Assembly (NCBI GenBank): GCA_017301975.1
Contig: JAFLEI010000002.1
Location: forward strand, 245,820 to 309,819
Reading direction: 5' to 3'
DNA length: 64,000 nt
Source of the DNA: Verrucomicrobiota bacterium
GTDB lineage: Bacteria > Verrucomicrobiota > Verrucomicrobiia > Verrucomicrobiales > Verrucomicrobiaceae
The position numbers and the translations under genes were made by a program. The notes beneath the pieces were generated by a model that worked only from the letters and a program-made list of their open reading frames with translations, made no database searches and was not told the origin of the DNA. Below are positions 42,240 to 51,640 of the stretch, piece by piece. Position 1 is the first letter of the stretch; each line of letters begins with the position of its first letter.

Positions 42240-44939
42240 ATGGCGAAGTTTATCAATTCCTACCTCGACGAAGATCTTATCATCTACCGGGGCCTCCAGC
42301 GCGGCGGTGCCATCGGCCGGGGGTATAACATCGAGATGCCGGACACGGAGAATACGGACGCCTCCTGGCTCATGTCTCTGGAAGACAACCTGCGCGTTTT
42401 GCTGCGCATGGTGCGGCCGGAGCTTCGGCTCCAGGTGTCATGGAGCGTGGACAGCGACTACCGCAAGGAGCTGGAGCGCTATCGCCAGAAGACCGAGGAG
42501 CTTCCGCAGGACCGCTGGTCCACCCGGCAGCGTGAGGAACGCTACCAGCGCTACGATAAAAAAATCCGCGAGCACAAGCTGCGCCGCGAGCATCTGCAGT
42601 TTTACTTCACCGCTCGAATTCCGGGCAAGGCCATGGGCGGCGGACGGCAGTATTATGAAGAGCTGCTCCAGGCCGCCAAGCGCGAGCAGGGAGAGCTGGA
42701 AGAAGCCCTGCGGCAGCAGTTCGGCAGCCTCGGCGGACGCGTCATGCCCATGAAGGACATGGAGCACTTTGAAGCCTTCTACCGCTACTTCAATCCCAGC
42801 GCGTTTGAGAATGAGGCGCTCAAGCTTGAGGACCTTTACGATCCCAGCAAGACTGTCTGCGAGATGTGTTTCAACAGTGAGGCCGCCCCCGTGCGCATGG
42901 GCTCCTCCACTTTCAAGATGGACGGCTTCTACCAGGGCATCTGCGTGGTCAAGAGCATGCCCAAGTTCACCTACATCGGGATGATGCGCACGCTCACGCA
43001 GCTCGACATCCTCGACTACCAGATCATCACCAACATCGAGGCCGGAGATGTGGAGAAAGACCGCATCACCACGGAAGGCAAGGTTGCCCGCCTGGAGCGC
43101 GGCAAGATCACGCCCTCTCTCGAAGCCACCCTGCTGAAACTGCGCACCCGTATCCGCCGTCTGAGCACCAACGAAGTCGTGCCCTACCGCATGCATCTCA
43201 TTGTGCGAGTGTGGGACAAGGACGCGGATGTCTGTTCCAGCAAGCTTTCGGCCATTCGGAACTCCATCCTGAAACTCGGCGGCGCGCAGTCCTATGAACC
43301 CACGCTCCCCACCAGCGTGCGCAACTACTGGCAGCTCTGCATGCCCGGCTGGAGCTGGGCGAACTACAATGACTTCAAGCTCTACGTCGAGGATGTGAAT
43401 CTCGCGGACATGCTGCCTATCTCCAGCACACCCACCGGTGACCTCGATGAAGCGGAGGCCATCTACGACGGCCCGCGCGGCGCCCTCGTGGGCACCACGA
43501 CATTCGTCGGCAAGGAAGGGGCCATGCGTCCTGAGCATGGCATCATGTTTGGAGCTTCCGGCGCGGGGAAATCGGTTTTCACCATCGATCTGCTCACACA
43601 AACCGCGCCCTATTACGACTTCACCGCGATTGTGGAGGAAGGCCTTTCCTACAACCTCTTCACCCGGCTTTATGGCTGCGAGCCGATCATCGTGCAGCCG
43701 AACGGCAACCTGACCTTCAACTACTTCGACACACGCGGTCTGCCGCTCAGCTCAGACCAGCTCGGCGGAGCCACCGCCGTGGCGCACTTGATGGCCGGCC
43801 CTCCGCCGGACATCGACAAAGACCGCATCCGTCAAGCACTGCTCGCCAAGCAGATCGAGCGCCTTTACATCGACCAGTTTGAAACCTGGGCCAGCCGCAA
43901 TGCCGAAGGCCGTGCTGAAGCCGCCCGCCGTGTGGCCGTCGCAGACGAATGGCGCAAAAAACGCATGCCGCAGGGCACCGTTCTCGCAGACGCCTGGATG
44001 GATTTCCGCTCCAGTCTCATGGAAGGAGACACCATGGCCACTGAATTCGACCGCATGACGGTGGACCAGGGCATACTGGAAGATTTCCTGAACAATCCCG
44101 GCAACCAATGGGACCTCATGAGCATGGCCTACACCCTCATGAAGGCGGAAGACATGCCCACACACAGCCAGTTTGTGGAGCTGCTGAATCTCGAAAGCCG
44201 GCAGCGCCGTGCGCATCCGGACATCGGTCTCCTGCGCATGCTGCTGGAGCCATGGAGCCGCACCGGCCGCTACGGGGCCATTTTGGACGGCGTCAACAAT
44301 GTCAGTCTCAGTGGCAAGGTGGTCCACTTCGAGCTGTCGTACATTCCCGAGTCAGCCAAGGAGCTGCGCACCGTTGCCGCCTTCCTCATCACCAATGACC
44401 TGCGAAAAGAGATCATGAGTCGTCCGCGTTCCACCCGCAAGCGTGTCATCCTGGAGGAGCTTTCGGCTTTCCTTGCGATGCCGGACGGGGATCGCATCAC
44501 ACGTGAGTACTATGAACGTATGCGCAAGTATTCCTGCTGGGTGTTCTCCATCATCCAGCAGTTCCAGCGCATCAAGGACCACCCGGTGCGCTCGTCGGTC
44601 GTGGGAAATTCGCGCGTCATGTACATGCTCAAGCAGCCCGACCAGCGAGATGTGGAAAGCATGAGCGAAGGCTTCCGCATCCCGTCCATCACCAAGAAGC
44701 AGGTCACCAGCTTCCCTGATCCTTCGGAGATGAAGACCGACCCCTATGGCTCCTTTGTGTATTATCACGAGGCCACCGGCCGCCCGCGCATTGCCATCGG
44801 CAGGCATCAGGCCTCCAAGGAAATGATCCTCGCCTCCGCCACCTCCGGGGAGGCCTTTGAACGCCAGAACGCCGAGCTCAAGAACTACGGCGGGGATGCC
44901 TACAAGATGATTCTCAGCCAAGCCAAATCGAAGAAATGA
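42240..44939 (+). CDS. virB4: VirB4-like T4SS ATPase
   Basis: 899 residues. The N-terminal half is the VirB4 specific domain; the C-terminal ATPase has Walker A MFGASGAGKSVFT (Gly438-Lys444-Ser445) and Walker B RVILEELSAF (Glu739, Glu740; the usual Asp is Glu). It powers assembly and substrate transfer at the inner membrane. Longest gene of the operon and the most secure T4SS assignment. Overlaps the next gene by four bases (ATGA). Confidence 0.92.
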   Translation: MAKFINSYLDEDLIIYRGLQRGGAIGRGYNIEMPDTENTDASWLMSLEDNLRVLLRMVRPELRLQVSWSVDSDYRKELERYRQKTEELPQDRWSTRQREERYQRYDKKIREHKLRREHLQFYFTARIPGKAMGGGRQYYEELLQAAKREQGELEEALRQQFGSLGGRVMPMKDMEHFEAFYRYFNPSAFENEALKLEDLYDPSKTVCEMCFNSEAAPVRMGSSTFKMDGFYQGICVVKSMPKFTYIGMMRTLTQLDILDYQIITNIEAGDVEKDRITTEGKVARLERGKITPSLEATLLKLRTRIRRLSTNEVVPYRMHLIVRVWDKDADVCSSKLSAIRNSILKLGGAQSYEPTLPTSVRNYWQLCMPGWSWANYNDFKLYVEDVNLADMLPISSTPTGDLDEAEAIYDGPRGALVGTTTFVGKEGAMRPEHGIMFGASGAGKSVFTIDLLTQTAPYYDFTAIVEEGLSYNLFTRLYGCEPIIVQPNGNLTFNYFDTRGLPLSSDQLGGATAVAHLMAGPPPDIDKDRIRQALLAKQIERLYIDQFETWASRNAEGRAEAARRVAVADEWRKKRMPQGTVLADAWMDFRSSLMEGDTMATEFDRMTVDQGILEDFLNNPGNQWDLMSMAYTLMKAEDMPTHSQFVELLNLESRQRRAHPDIGLLRMLLEPWSRTGRYGAILDGVNNVSLSGKVVHFELSYIPESAKELRTVAAFLITNDLRKEIMSRPRSTRKRVILEELSAFLAMPDGDRITREYYERMRKYSCWVFSIIQQFQRIKDHPVRSSVVGNSRVMYMLKQPDQRDVESMSEGFRIPSITKKQVTSFPDPSEMKTDPYGSFVYYHEATGRPRIAIGRHQASKEMILASATSGEAFERQNAELKNYGGDAYKMILSQAKSKK

Positions 44940-45460
44940 AAACGACCATCCTCATCCTTCTAGTGAGCATGTCCTCCCTGCTCACCGCCTGCTCCAATTC
45001 CAGCGGCGGCGTGAACAAGGGGCTCGTCGGTGCCGCCACCGGTGGAATCCTAGGATCCCTTGTGGGAGACCACCTTCTCAAAAGCAACAACAACGGAGGC
45101 AGCAGCAGCACCTCTTCCACAACGGGCGGCACCACCACCACCAGCAGTTCCAGCGGTGGCAGCGGCGGTGGCCTCAGCAGCCATGCCGGCCTCATCTCCG
45201 GGGCTGTCGCTGGTTATGCTGCCGGTGCCATTTCCGATTCCATGGCCCAGAATGAAGTGCGGCAGAAGTACCTCGACGGATATAACAAAGGCCGCAGTGA
45301 TGCCATCAAGGACCTCTACTGGCTCAAGCGCGATGCCGAACGCCCCAGCAGCGGGGACGGCGTGCAGCGCCGCTACTACGAGGTGCCCGTCCCAGAGCAC
45401 GTCACCACCGATGGCGTGCTCGTCGAGCCACGCAAAGTCGTCATCGAGGTCGTTGAATAA
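44936..45460 (+). CDS. Operon lipoprotein with glycine zipper (VirB7 position)
   Basis: 174 residues. Lipobox LLTAC (Cys19). Glycine-zipper stretch GLVGAATGGILGSLVG, then a Ser/Thr/Gly low-complexity linker (about 53-83), a second zipper (ISGAVAGYAAGAISD), and a soluble C-terminal part with DGYNKGRSDAIKDLYWL. Could be the outer-membrane-core lipoprotein that replaces VirB7, though it is much longer. Coupled to virB4 by a 4-base overlap. Confidence 0.7.
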   Translation: MKTTILILLVSMSSLLTACSNSSGGVNKGLVGAATGGILGSLVGDHLLKSNNNGGSSSTSSTTGGTTTTSSSSGGSGGGLSSHAGLISGAVAGYAAGAISDSMAQNEVRQKYLDGYNKGRSDAIKDLYWLKRDAERPSSGDGVQRRYYEVPVPEHVTTDGVLVEPRKVVIEVVE

Positions 45461-45493
45461 TCCCGTTCGTCATCCACCCGCCACAGCAACACC

Positions 45494-46327
45494 ATGAAAA
45501 CATCCGCATGTTTCGCCTTCGGGCTGTTCCTGTTCAGTCTCGGCGCCAGCGCACAGTCGCCGGTGCAGGAAGTCATCGACAACGCCTTGATCCAGCAGAC
45601 CAATACCAACACGCAGAGCATCATGAGCATGCTCCAGCAGCAGCTCGATGAAGCGCAGAAGCAGTCCCAGTCGCTCACGGACCAGCTCACCCGCATGGGA
45701 GACCCTTCCACCGTCAGCCTTCCAGCGCTGGAGGTGATCAAGCAGGATATTGCCAAATCCGCCCAGGCCGCCACCAACGGCGCCTCGCGTGAGGAACGCA
45801 TCCGCGCCACCACCGGCTCCGAAGCCTTTGGAGACAACGCCTATGGCCTTGTGAATGGTGTCGGACCGACCGTCACCTTCAAGGATGGCACGACCGCTGA
45901 TCGTGATCCCTCCTTGTACAAACTTCAAGGCGCGCTCAGCGGTGATCTGGATGCAGTGGCCGAAAAATCCCGGGACGCAGATGATCGCATCGCCCAGCTT
46001 CAAGAGCAGCGCTCGGAATTGCTGGACATGGTCAGTTCCGCAGACCTGGCTACGACGATTAAACTCCAGATCGCGATCAATGCCATCGACACCCAGATCG
46101 CCAGCGTCCCGGCGGCCGTGATGAAGAGCAAGATGGATTACGACGTGTTGAAGGAGAAACTCCAGCTCCAGGCGCAGGTGGAAGCCAAGGCGAAAGCCGA
46201 AGAACGCAAACTGCAGGACAAGCACACCTCCGAAACCGCCACAAGCAGCAGCGGCACCAGTTCTGGCTCCTCCACGGGCTCCACGACAACCTCGCCTTTC
46301 GGCAATTTGGGCTGGGGCAAAAAGTAG
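45494..46327 (+). CDS. VirB5/TrbJ-like exported coiled-coil protein
   Basis: 277 residues with signal peptide (about 1-20, GASAQS). Largely helical: an N-terminal coiled coil (SMLQQQLDEAQKQSQSLTDQL), a middle region with FGDNAYGLVNGVGPTVTF, a second coiled coil and a Ser/Thr/Gly tail. Position between VirB4 and VirB6 and the helical secreted form fit VirB5/TrbJ, the minor pilus-tip component. Sequence identity to characterised VirB5 is not evident. Confidence 0.6.
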   Translation: MKTSACFAFGLFLFSLGASAQSPVQEVIDNALIQQTNTNTQSIMSMLQQQLDEAQKQSQSLTDQLTRMGDPSTVSLPALEVIKQDIAKSAQAATNGASREERIRATTGSEAFGDNAYGLVNGVGPTVTFKDGTTADRDPSLYKLQGALSGDLDAVAEKSRDADDRIAQLQEQRSELLDMVSSADLATTIKLQIAINAIDTQIASVPAAVMKSKMDYDVLKEKLQLQAQVEAKAKAEERKLQDKHTSETATSSSGTSSGSSTGSTTTSPFGNLGWGKK

Positions 46328-46375
46328 CGGCCCGTCCCTCGGATTTTTTAACGCCTTCAAGTCTCCGTCGTCTCC

Positions 46376-47428
46376 ATGAACCTTCCTCACCTCATGCCCA
46401 TCCTCGCCGCCGGCCAGGGATTTGCCGGTGCGTTTGGTCTCATGGATACGTTTTACACCGATTTGCAAAACACCTGCTCGGACATTTTTGATGCCCTGCA
46501 GATATTCGCATTTCTTCTCGCCTTTCTGGGGCTGCTGATGATCGCCGTCAAAGGGATCATGAGCGGCAGCTTCGAAGGAGCCTTCGGACAAATGATCACC
46601 ATGGGGCTTGTCTGTTCCATCATGCCATTTTTTCCGGAATTCCTCGTGGTGGATGTGCGCACCGCGCTTTCGGATGATCTTCTGAACTCGCTCGGAGTTG
46701 ACCCCATCGGGCTGTTTGAAAACTTTGGGGACAGTTTTGGCGACATGGACATTGATACAGATCCCAGTGCGCTCTCAGCACTCATCCTGGATCCGCTCGC
46801 GGTCATCGACTACATCGCCGGCATCATTGCCGCATTTTGCATGATCGTCATCGGTCTGATCTGTTATGTGGTTTTCTTTTTTGCCTATCAGGTGCAGATC
46901 ATGGCCTTGTACATCGGTGCGGCGGCCTCGCCGATCTTTTTCGGCATGCTTTTGTACGATGATACAAAATCAACGGCCAAGAACTACTTCATGGGGCTCC
47001 TCGGCATCTGCTTTTGGCCGCTGGGCTGGGGCATTGGCCTCATGCTTTCGGACGCCCTGCTGACCATCGGCATTGATATCATCACCATGATCTGCGCCAC
47101 GCTAAATCTTGCAGGCTTTGGGGTGGCTGTTGAGGTCATCGCCATCTTCGTCCTTGTCGTCGCCGTCGCCATTTGGATCATGTTTGTGATTTTCAAAGCA
47201 CCGGGTCTGATTCAGAAGGCCATCCTTTCCGGGGCGCAGATTGGCACAGCTTTCGCAGGCCAGGCGGTCAGTGCCGCCATGGGCGGTGTGAGCGCGGGCG
47301 GTGCGGTGGCGAGTTCGGTGGTTGGGATGGTTCCTGGCGGCAGCACGGCATCTTCGGCCATCAGCGGTGCCACAGGCGCGGTCACTGGCGTGGGCAATCA
47401 AATAGGAGGCCTTGCAGGAGGGGAATGA
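46376..47428 (+). CDS. virB6: VirB6/TrbL-like polytopic membrane protein
   Basis: 350 residues with about six transmembrane helices (e.g. IFAFLLAFLGLLMIAVKG, MIVIGLICYVVFFFAY, VIAIFVLVVAVAIWIMFVI) and a Gly/Ala/Ser-rich C-terminal tail (from about 285). Inner-membrane channel component of T4SS. The C-terminal tail with GGVSAGGAVASS repeats is typical of TrbL-type proteins. The stop overlaps the Shine-Dalgarno region of the next gene. Confidence 0.82.
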   Translation: MNLPHLMPILAAGQGFAGAFGLMDTFYTDLQNTCSDIFDALQIFAFLLAFLGLLMIAVKGIMSGSFEGAFGQMITMGLVCSIMPFFPEFLVVDVRTALSDDLLNSLGVDPIGLFENFGDSFGDMDIDTDPSALSALILDPLAVIDYIAGIIAAFCMIVIGLICYVVFFFAYQVQIMALYIGAAASPIFFGMLLYDDTKSTAKNYFMGLLGICFWPLGWGIGLMLSDALLTIGIDIITMICATLNLAGFGVAVEVIAIFVLVVAVAIWIMFVIFKAPGLIQKAILSGAQIGTAFAGQAVSAAMGGVSAGGAVASSVVGMVPGGSTASSAISGATGAVTGVGNQIGGLAGGE

Positions 47429-47429
47429 C

Positions 47430-48044
47430 ATGAAAGGCGTGGCCGACATCTTCATCTCAAAGGAAAAGCTGGCGCTGTTCTGGTTTCTTGTGGCCTGCGG
47501 CTGCCTCGCGGTCACCGGCTGGTATGTGTATGAAGTCGCAGTCGCCAGCCGCGGCAGCATGTTATACGTGCCCATCGAAAAATCCTATGTCTACATGGAC
47601 CGCTCGATGCAGCAGCAGGACCTCGATGAAGTGGTGGACTATCATGCGCGCCTGTCGTTGGAAACGTTTCTCAACCGCGGACCCCGGGGAGCGCTGACGG
47701 CCGAGAGGCTTTCGCTGCTGTTCACCGGCGCTGGCATGGCGGAGGTGGCCAAGGACTTGCAGGACTCCTACTACGATTATAACACCCGCAAAATTCATCA
47801 GGTCATGGAGGTGGGGCAGGTGCGCGTGCAGCACTTTCCCAATGGCGAAGCTGAAACCGTGGCCCAGGGCCAGATTGTTCGTGTGAGCCTGGATCCCACC
47901 ACCAACGAGGCAGTCAATCAGTCATTCATTGTCATGGCACGGCAGACCTGGGAGCGAAACCAAAACCTCCGTGACAGCCGCCGGTTCCCCTTCGTTTGCA
48001 CGCACATCGAATATTCCATCACCCCCACCTCCAACTCCGAGTAA
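47430..48044 (+). CDS. VirB8-like protein, first copy
   Basis: 204 residues from ATG 47430, chosen because a strong AGGAGGGG lies at 47416-47423. One N-terminal transmembrane helix (LALFWFLVACGCLAVTGWYVYEV written here in part: FWFLVACGCLAVTGWY), then a periplasmic NTF2-like domain of VirB8 size. Nucleates the inner-membrane complex. A second, diverged VirB8-like gene follows after 12 bases and shares FWFLVAC in the same helix. Confidence 0.78.
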   Translation: MKGVADIFISKEKLALFWFLVACGCLAVTGWYVYEVAVASRGSMLYVPIEKSYVYMDRSMQQQDLDEVVDYHARLSLETFLNRGPRGALTAERLSLLFTGAGMAEVAKDLQDSYYDYNTRKIHQVMEVGQVRVQHFPNGEAETVAQGQIVRVSLDPTTNEAVNQSFIVMARQTWERNQNLRDSRRFPFVCTHIEYSITPTSNSE

Positions 48045-48056
48045 TCCCCCCGAACC

Positions 48057-48707
48057 ATGTCCAAACCGCAGGAGAAAAAGCGCAGCGCCATTGATACCCA
48101 GATCATCAGGGATCGCACCGCCGTGTTTTGGTTTCTCGTCGCTTGCCTCGTGGGGGCGGGATGTGCGGCCTACGTCATGCTGATGTCCGCGGCGTTGCGG
48201 CAGCGCCCGCCCTTTGTGGTCATGGACACCGCCGGCGCCTACTACGTGCCGCCAGGGGAGGTGTATATGGAGATGAATCCCATGCACATGCATCTTTGCA
48301 ACGTGCTGGCGGAGACTCTGCTGGAACGCAATCCGCAGGGCCTGATCTACGAGAACCGCCTCACCAAGCTCTGCTGGGAAAACGAGAAGCACGAAAGCCC
48401 CGGGTTGTCGGAGATCCGCAAGGAGGTGCAGAAAGAGCAGAAGTACTTCCAAAGCCAGAAGGTCGATCAGACCTCCATGGTGGAGAAAACGGAGATCTTG
48501 GTGGCCACCAACACCCGTGTGAAGACCCGCACCACCGGCCTCGTCCACCGCCGAAGCTTCTTCAGTGGCAAGGAAAAACATGAGACCTACCGCTTCACGC
48601 TCACCGTCCTCTGGCATCAAAACACGAAAATTACCCACAACAAAGGCTTCCCATCCCAGGTGGAGACTTTGGGCAAACTGACTCTGGAGCCCATCAGCGA
48701 ATCATGA
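48057..48707 (+). CDS. VirB8-like protein, second copy
   Basis: 216 residues. Cytoplasmic N-terminus (MSKPQEKKRSAIDTQIIRD), transmembrane helix FWFLVACLVGAGCAAYVML, then a periplasmic domain ending in LTVLWHQNTKITHNKGFP. Same architecture as the preceding gene, so a tandem duplication that has diverged strongly. The pair could form a heteromeric inner-membrane ring. Overlaps the VirB9-like gene by four bases. Confidence 0.75.
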   Translation: MSKPQEKKRSAIDTQIIRDRTAVFWFLVACLVGAGCAAYVMLMSAALRQRPPFVVMDTAGAYYVPPGEVYMEMNPMHMHLCNVLAETLLERNPQGLIYENRLTKLCWENEKHESPGLSEIRKEVQKEQKYFQSQKVDQTSMVEKTEILVATNTRVKTRTTGLVHRRSFFSGKEKHETYRFTLTVLWHQNTKITHNKGFPSQVETLGKLTLEPISES

Positions 48708-49669
48708 ACTCACGCACATCCAGCTGGCTTAGGCTTCTTCTCGCCGGGGTCTTTTCGGCGGCCTTCGCAGTGTCCGCTCAGGTGCAGCCGGGGCGTGAAC
48801 TCGTGCGCCTGGACCCCAAGAATCTCGTTCACGACATCGCCATCAACACCAATGTCGCCACCACCATCACCTTTCCGGAGAAGATCAGCCTGCTCACCGG
48901 CTACGGCCTCGTGACCGATCCCGCTCAAGTCAATCAGATGACCGGCACCAAGGTGGGCATCGTGCATTATGAGAATGTGATCGGGGACACGCTCGTCGTC
49001 CGGCTCATCAAGACGGGAGAGCCCTGCCACGCCACCGTGCGCACCACGCGCAACATCTACCTCATCCGTTTCACGCCTGCGGATGAGGCCAACCTCGCTG
49101 TCATCGTCTCTCCTCCGGTGCAGACCAATGGCACCGTGGAGGTCACGCCGGACAAGGTGGTGGAGTCACGCATTCAATACAACGCAGAGGAACTCGTTGG
49201 CATGCTCAGCAAGGTGCGCAACCGCAAGGCGCTGGAAACGCTCAATCCCGGTCTCTTCATCGGCTGGCAGGAGCGCAACGGCCTCGCGATGACATCCACC
49301 GCGAAGGACCTTGTCGTCTCCATTTATGAGATCCAGCGCAGCCCCGCGAAAGACCTCACCGTCTTCCGCTGCTGGCTCACCAACAACGGCACCAAAGAGT
49401 ACGATTTTGAACCCGCCGGCACCAAGGTGCGCGTCGGCAATCGCAGTTACGACTGTCAGCTTGTGGACTGCGCCAACACCGTCGGGCCCGGCCAGCGTGT
49501 CGCCATGGATGTGGTGCTCCAGGGCGGCCCGGGAGGCAGCCGTGAAGGGCTTTCCATCAATCAAGATTTCCGCATCGAGCTGCCGGAACCCGGCCGCCAG
49601 CCGATGCTGCTGCCGCCGCTTTCCAGCGCGGACGCCGCTGAATTCGATGCCGCCGCTGACGGCAAATAA
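48704..49669 (+). CDS. virB9: VirB9-like outer-membrane-core protein
   Basis: 321 residues with signal peptide (cut near AVSAQ). N-terminal beta-rich domain (about 25-140) with IAINTNVATTITFPEKI, a linker, and a C-terminal beta-sandwich (about 170-300: SIYEIQRSPAKDLTVFRCW, NRSYDCQLVD). Size and two-domain layout fit VirB9/TrbG, which forms the periplasmic/outer-membrane ring with VirB10. ATGA-coupled to the second VirB8 gene. Confidence 0.8.
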   Translation: MNSRTSSWLRLLLAGVFSAAFAVSAQVQPGRELVRLDPKNLVHDIAINTNVATTITFPEKISLLTGYGLVTDPAQVNQMTGTKVGIVHYENVIGDTLVVRLIKTGEPCHATVRTTRNIYLIRFTPADEANLAVIVSPPVQTNGTVEVTPDKVVESRIQYNAEELVGMLSKVRNRKALETLNPGLFIGWQERNGLAMTSTAKDLVVSIYEIQRSPAKDLTVFRCWLTNNGTKEYDFEPAGTKVRVGNRSYDCQLVDCANTVGPGQRVAMDVVLQGGPGGSREGLSINQDFRIELPEPGRQPMLLPPLSSADAAEFDAAADGK

Positions 49670-49691
49670 CCCCCGACACACTTCCACCGCC

Positions 49692-50936
49692 ATGATGCAA
49701 CAACTCCAGAAACCGGCCGTGCAGATGATGCTGCTCGTGGTGGTGGTGGCCATCGCCGGGGTGGCATTCTATTTTAGCAAGCAGCCAGCGGCTTCGGTCA
49801 ATGCTCCCCCGGTGGCCAAAAATGCCCAGCCCGGCACTCCGGCCCCCGAGGCCTCGCTCGTTGCGGAATCCAAAACGGTTAACCTTGGTGACAAGCGCAC
49901 CGCCATGATGGGCAGCGATCAGCAGGTGGAGCGTTTCGTCGTTCCTCCCAAAAAGCCCGCCCCGCCCAGCCTGATCTCATCCAGTTCCGCCGCCCAGCGC
50001 AAAAAGGCGGAAAAGCCGCCACCCTTTCCCAAGCTGGTGCACGTCAGCAATGCCGTTACGGAGCCCTTTGTTCCCAAGGCCCCAAAGCTTTTCGCTCCGC
50101 GCGGCATTCTGATCAAAGCCGCACTGGTCATCACCGTGGATTCATCCTCCTTGCAGACACCTGTGCTCGGCTTGGTCACGGAAGACGTTTACTGGAACCA
50201 CCAGCTCGTCCTCCCCGCCGGGACGCAGGTGCATGCCAAGGCCGGCAAAGGGCGCATACGTGACCGCATTGAGGTTGCAGGCGGATTCACCTTCATCTGG
50301 GAAGATGGCCGGGAGTACAGCATCAGCGGCGTGGCCCTTGATCACGAGCGTCTCAGTGACGACACCTTTGCCATCACCGACGGCTCTGCCGGCATCAAAG
50401 GCATCGTCGTCCAGAACGATCAATATGCGCAGGTCAAAGTCCTGATCGCCGAGGCCCTTCAGGGCATCATGCTGAACAACCGCCAGCAGTTCCAGAGCAT
50501 CTATGGCCTCGTGCCGCAGAACACGACCTCAAACGCCGCTCTCGGTGGGGGGGCCCAGGCGGCCTCCGCCTACTCGAAACTTCTGACCACACAGCTTTCT
50601 CAGGACCTTGATTTCGTGCGGGTCGGCGCCGGCACCCAGTTCTACATCTACACGACGGATGTCTTCGAGCCAGACATGGCCAGCATTGCGGGTCTGAAGC
50701 AAAAAAATCAGCCCCTCAACAGCTGGCAGCTTGATGAAGAGACCTATGCCAAGGCCCAGGCCGAAAACGCCGCCCAGAATCAGCAGGGCGCCGCGGCGGC
50801 TGCCGAGGCCGAAAAAGCCCGCCAGCAGCAGCAGACGACCGATCAAATCCAGCAGGTGCGCGAGCTCATCTCACAGCCATCCGCCTCTCCCCCCGCTGAT
50901 TCCACAACTCCCACTCCCAGCAGCAGCAACCCATGA
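49692..50936 (+). CDS. virB10: VirB10-like energy-transducing channel protein
   Basis: 414 residues from ATG 49692; an in-frame opening reaching back to 49311 is antisense-like read-through of another frame of virB9 and is rejected. One transmembrane helix near the N-terminus (MMLLVVVVAIAGVAFYF), a Pro-rich spacer (about 30-120), then the VirB10/TrbI beta-barrel domain (about 150-350: LVLPAGTQVHAKAGKGRIRDR, cut here; VGAGTQFYIYTTDVF). A Gln/Ala-rich C-terminal coiled coil follows. Spans both membranes in known T4SS. Confidence 0.85.
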   Translation: MMQQLQKPAVQMMLLVVVVAIAGVAFYFSKQPAASVNAPPVAKNAQPGTPAPEASLVAESKTVNLGDKRTAMMGSDQQVERFVVPPKKPAPPSLISSSSAAQRKKAEKPPPFPKLVHVSNAVTEPFVPKAPKLFAPRGILIKAALVITVDSSSLQTPVLGLVTEDVYWNHQLVLPAGTQVHAKAGKGRIRDRIEVAGGFTFIWEDGREYSISGVALDHERLSDDTFAITDGSAGIKGIVVQNDQYAQVKVLIAEALQGIMLNNRQQFQSIYGLVPQNTTSNAALGGGAQAASAYSKLLTTQLSQDLDFVRVGAGTQFYIYTTDVFEPDMASIAGLKQKNQPLNSWQLDEETYAKAQAENAAQNQQGAAAAAEAEKARQQQQTTDQIQQVRELISQPSASPPADSTTPTPSSSNP

Positions 50937-51637
50937 ACCGCAAGCTTCTCGAAGCCAGACTCCCCTGTGCCATCCTGATCCTCTGCGCGCTTCTCACAGC
51001 GTGCAAATCGCGCAGCGTCAAACTCTCGGATGATCCTCTGGTGCGTCCTTTGGATGAGCAGGAGCTTGCCTACATCCCAACCTATTCCAAAAACGTCCTC
51101 TCCGACTGGCCCAAGGGACGGTCGCTTGATCCGCACGACGTGTCCCGTGTCCGCCTCGGGGAGCAGGTGCATGCCTACCACCTCGGACGGCTGCCAAGCA
51201 AAGACCGCCGTGAAATGCACGAAGCGCATACGGTTTACCGGCTGGAGCAGCCTTCTCGCTGGGATACCCGGCTGCCCGCCACGCCCATGGATTCACGAGG
51301 CGTCGTGCTAGGCATCATCGATCCCGCACGCAAGGATGTGCCGGACGACACCATGATCAAACAAGAGCGCGAGGCACTGGCCGCCAAATCCATCAGCCTG
51401 CGCAAATCCATGTCGGATCTCGATCAGCTGCGTTCCCAGTTGCTGAAAAAGAAGAGCGCCTTTGAGCAGGCGGAGAAAGACGTGGCCGACATCAAGGACT
51501 ACCTCGAAAAAACTCTTCAGGAACGCGCCACTCTCAGCGCCCAGCTCAAGCAGTCGCAGACACGCATCGATGAACTGGAGCAGGCCGAGCGTCTGCGCAT
51601 CCGCAGTTCCAATCAGGGGCTGTTCCAAAAGAAATAG
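50933..51637 (+). CDS. Operon lipoprotein with C-terminal coiled coil
   Basis: 234 residues. Lipobox LLTAC (Cys24). A globular middle (about 35-135) precedes a long coiled coil (about 140-225: LRKSMSDLDQLRSQLLKKK, KQSQTRIDELEQAERLR). No family recognised. Coupled to virB10 by ATGA and three bases before the AAA+ gene, so it is probably a T4SS outer-membrane or periplasmic component. Confidence 0.7.
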   Translation: MNRKLLEARLPCAILILCALLTACKSRSVKLSDDPLVRPLDEQELAYIPTYSKNVLSDWPKGRSLDPHDVSRVRLGEQVHAYHLGRLPSKDRREMHEAHTVYRLEQPSRWDTRLPATPMDSRGVVLGIIDPARKDVPDDTMIKQEREALAAKSISLRKSMSDLDQLRSQLLKKKSAFEQAEKDVADIKDYLEKTLQERATLSAQLKQSQTRIDELEQAERLRIRSSNQGLFQKK

Positions 51638-51640
51638 TGT

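Noticed and set aside
42438..43601. Minus-strand open frame of about 387 codons opposite virB4
   Set aside because: Antisense shadow of a conserved ATPase gene; no start signal and no recognisable protein features.
49311..49691. Upstream extension of the VirB10 frame
   Set aside because: It overlaps virB9 in another frame and lacks protein-like composition. The transmembrane anchor and sensible sequence begin at ATG 49692.
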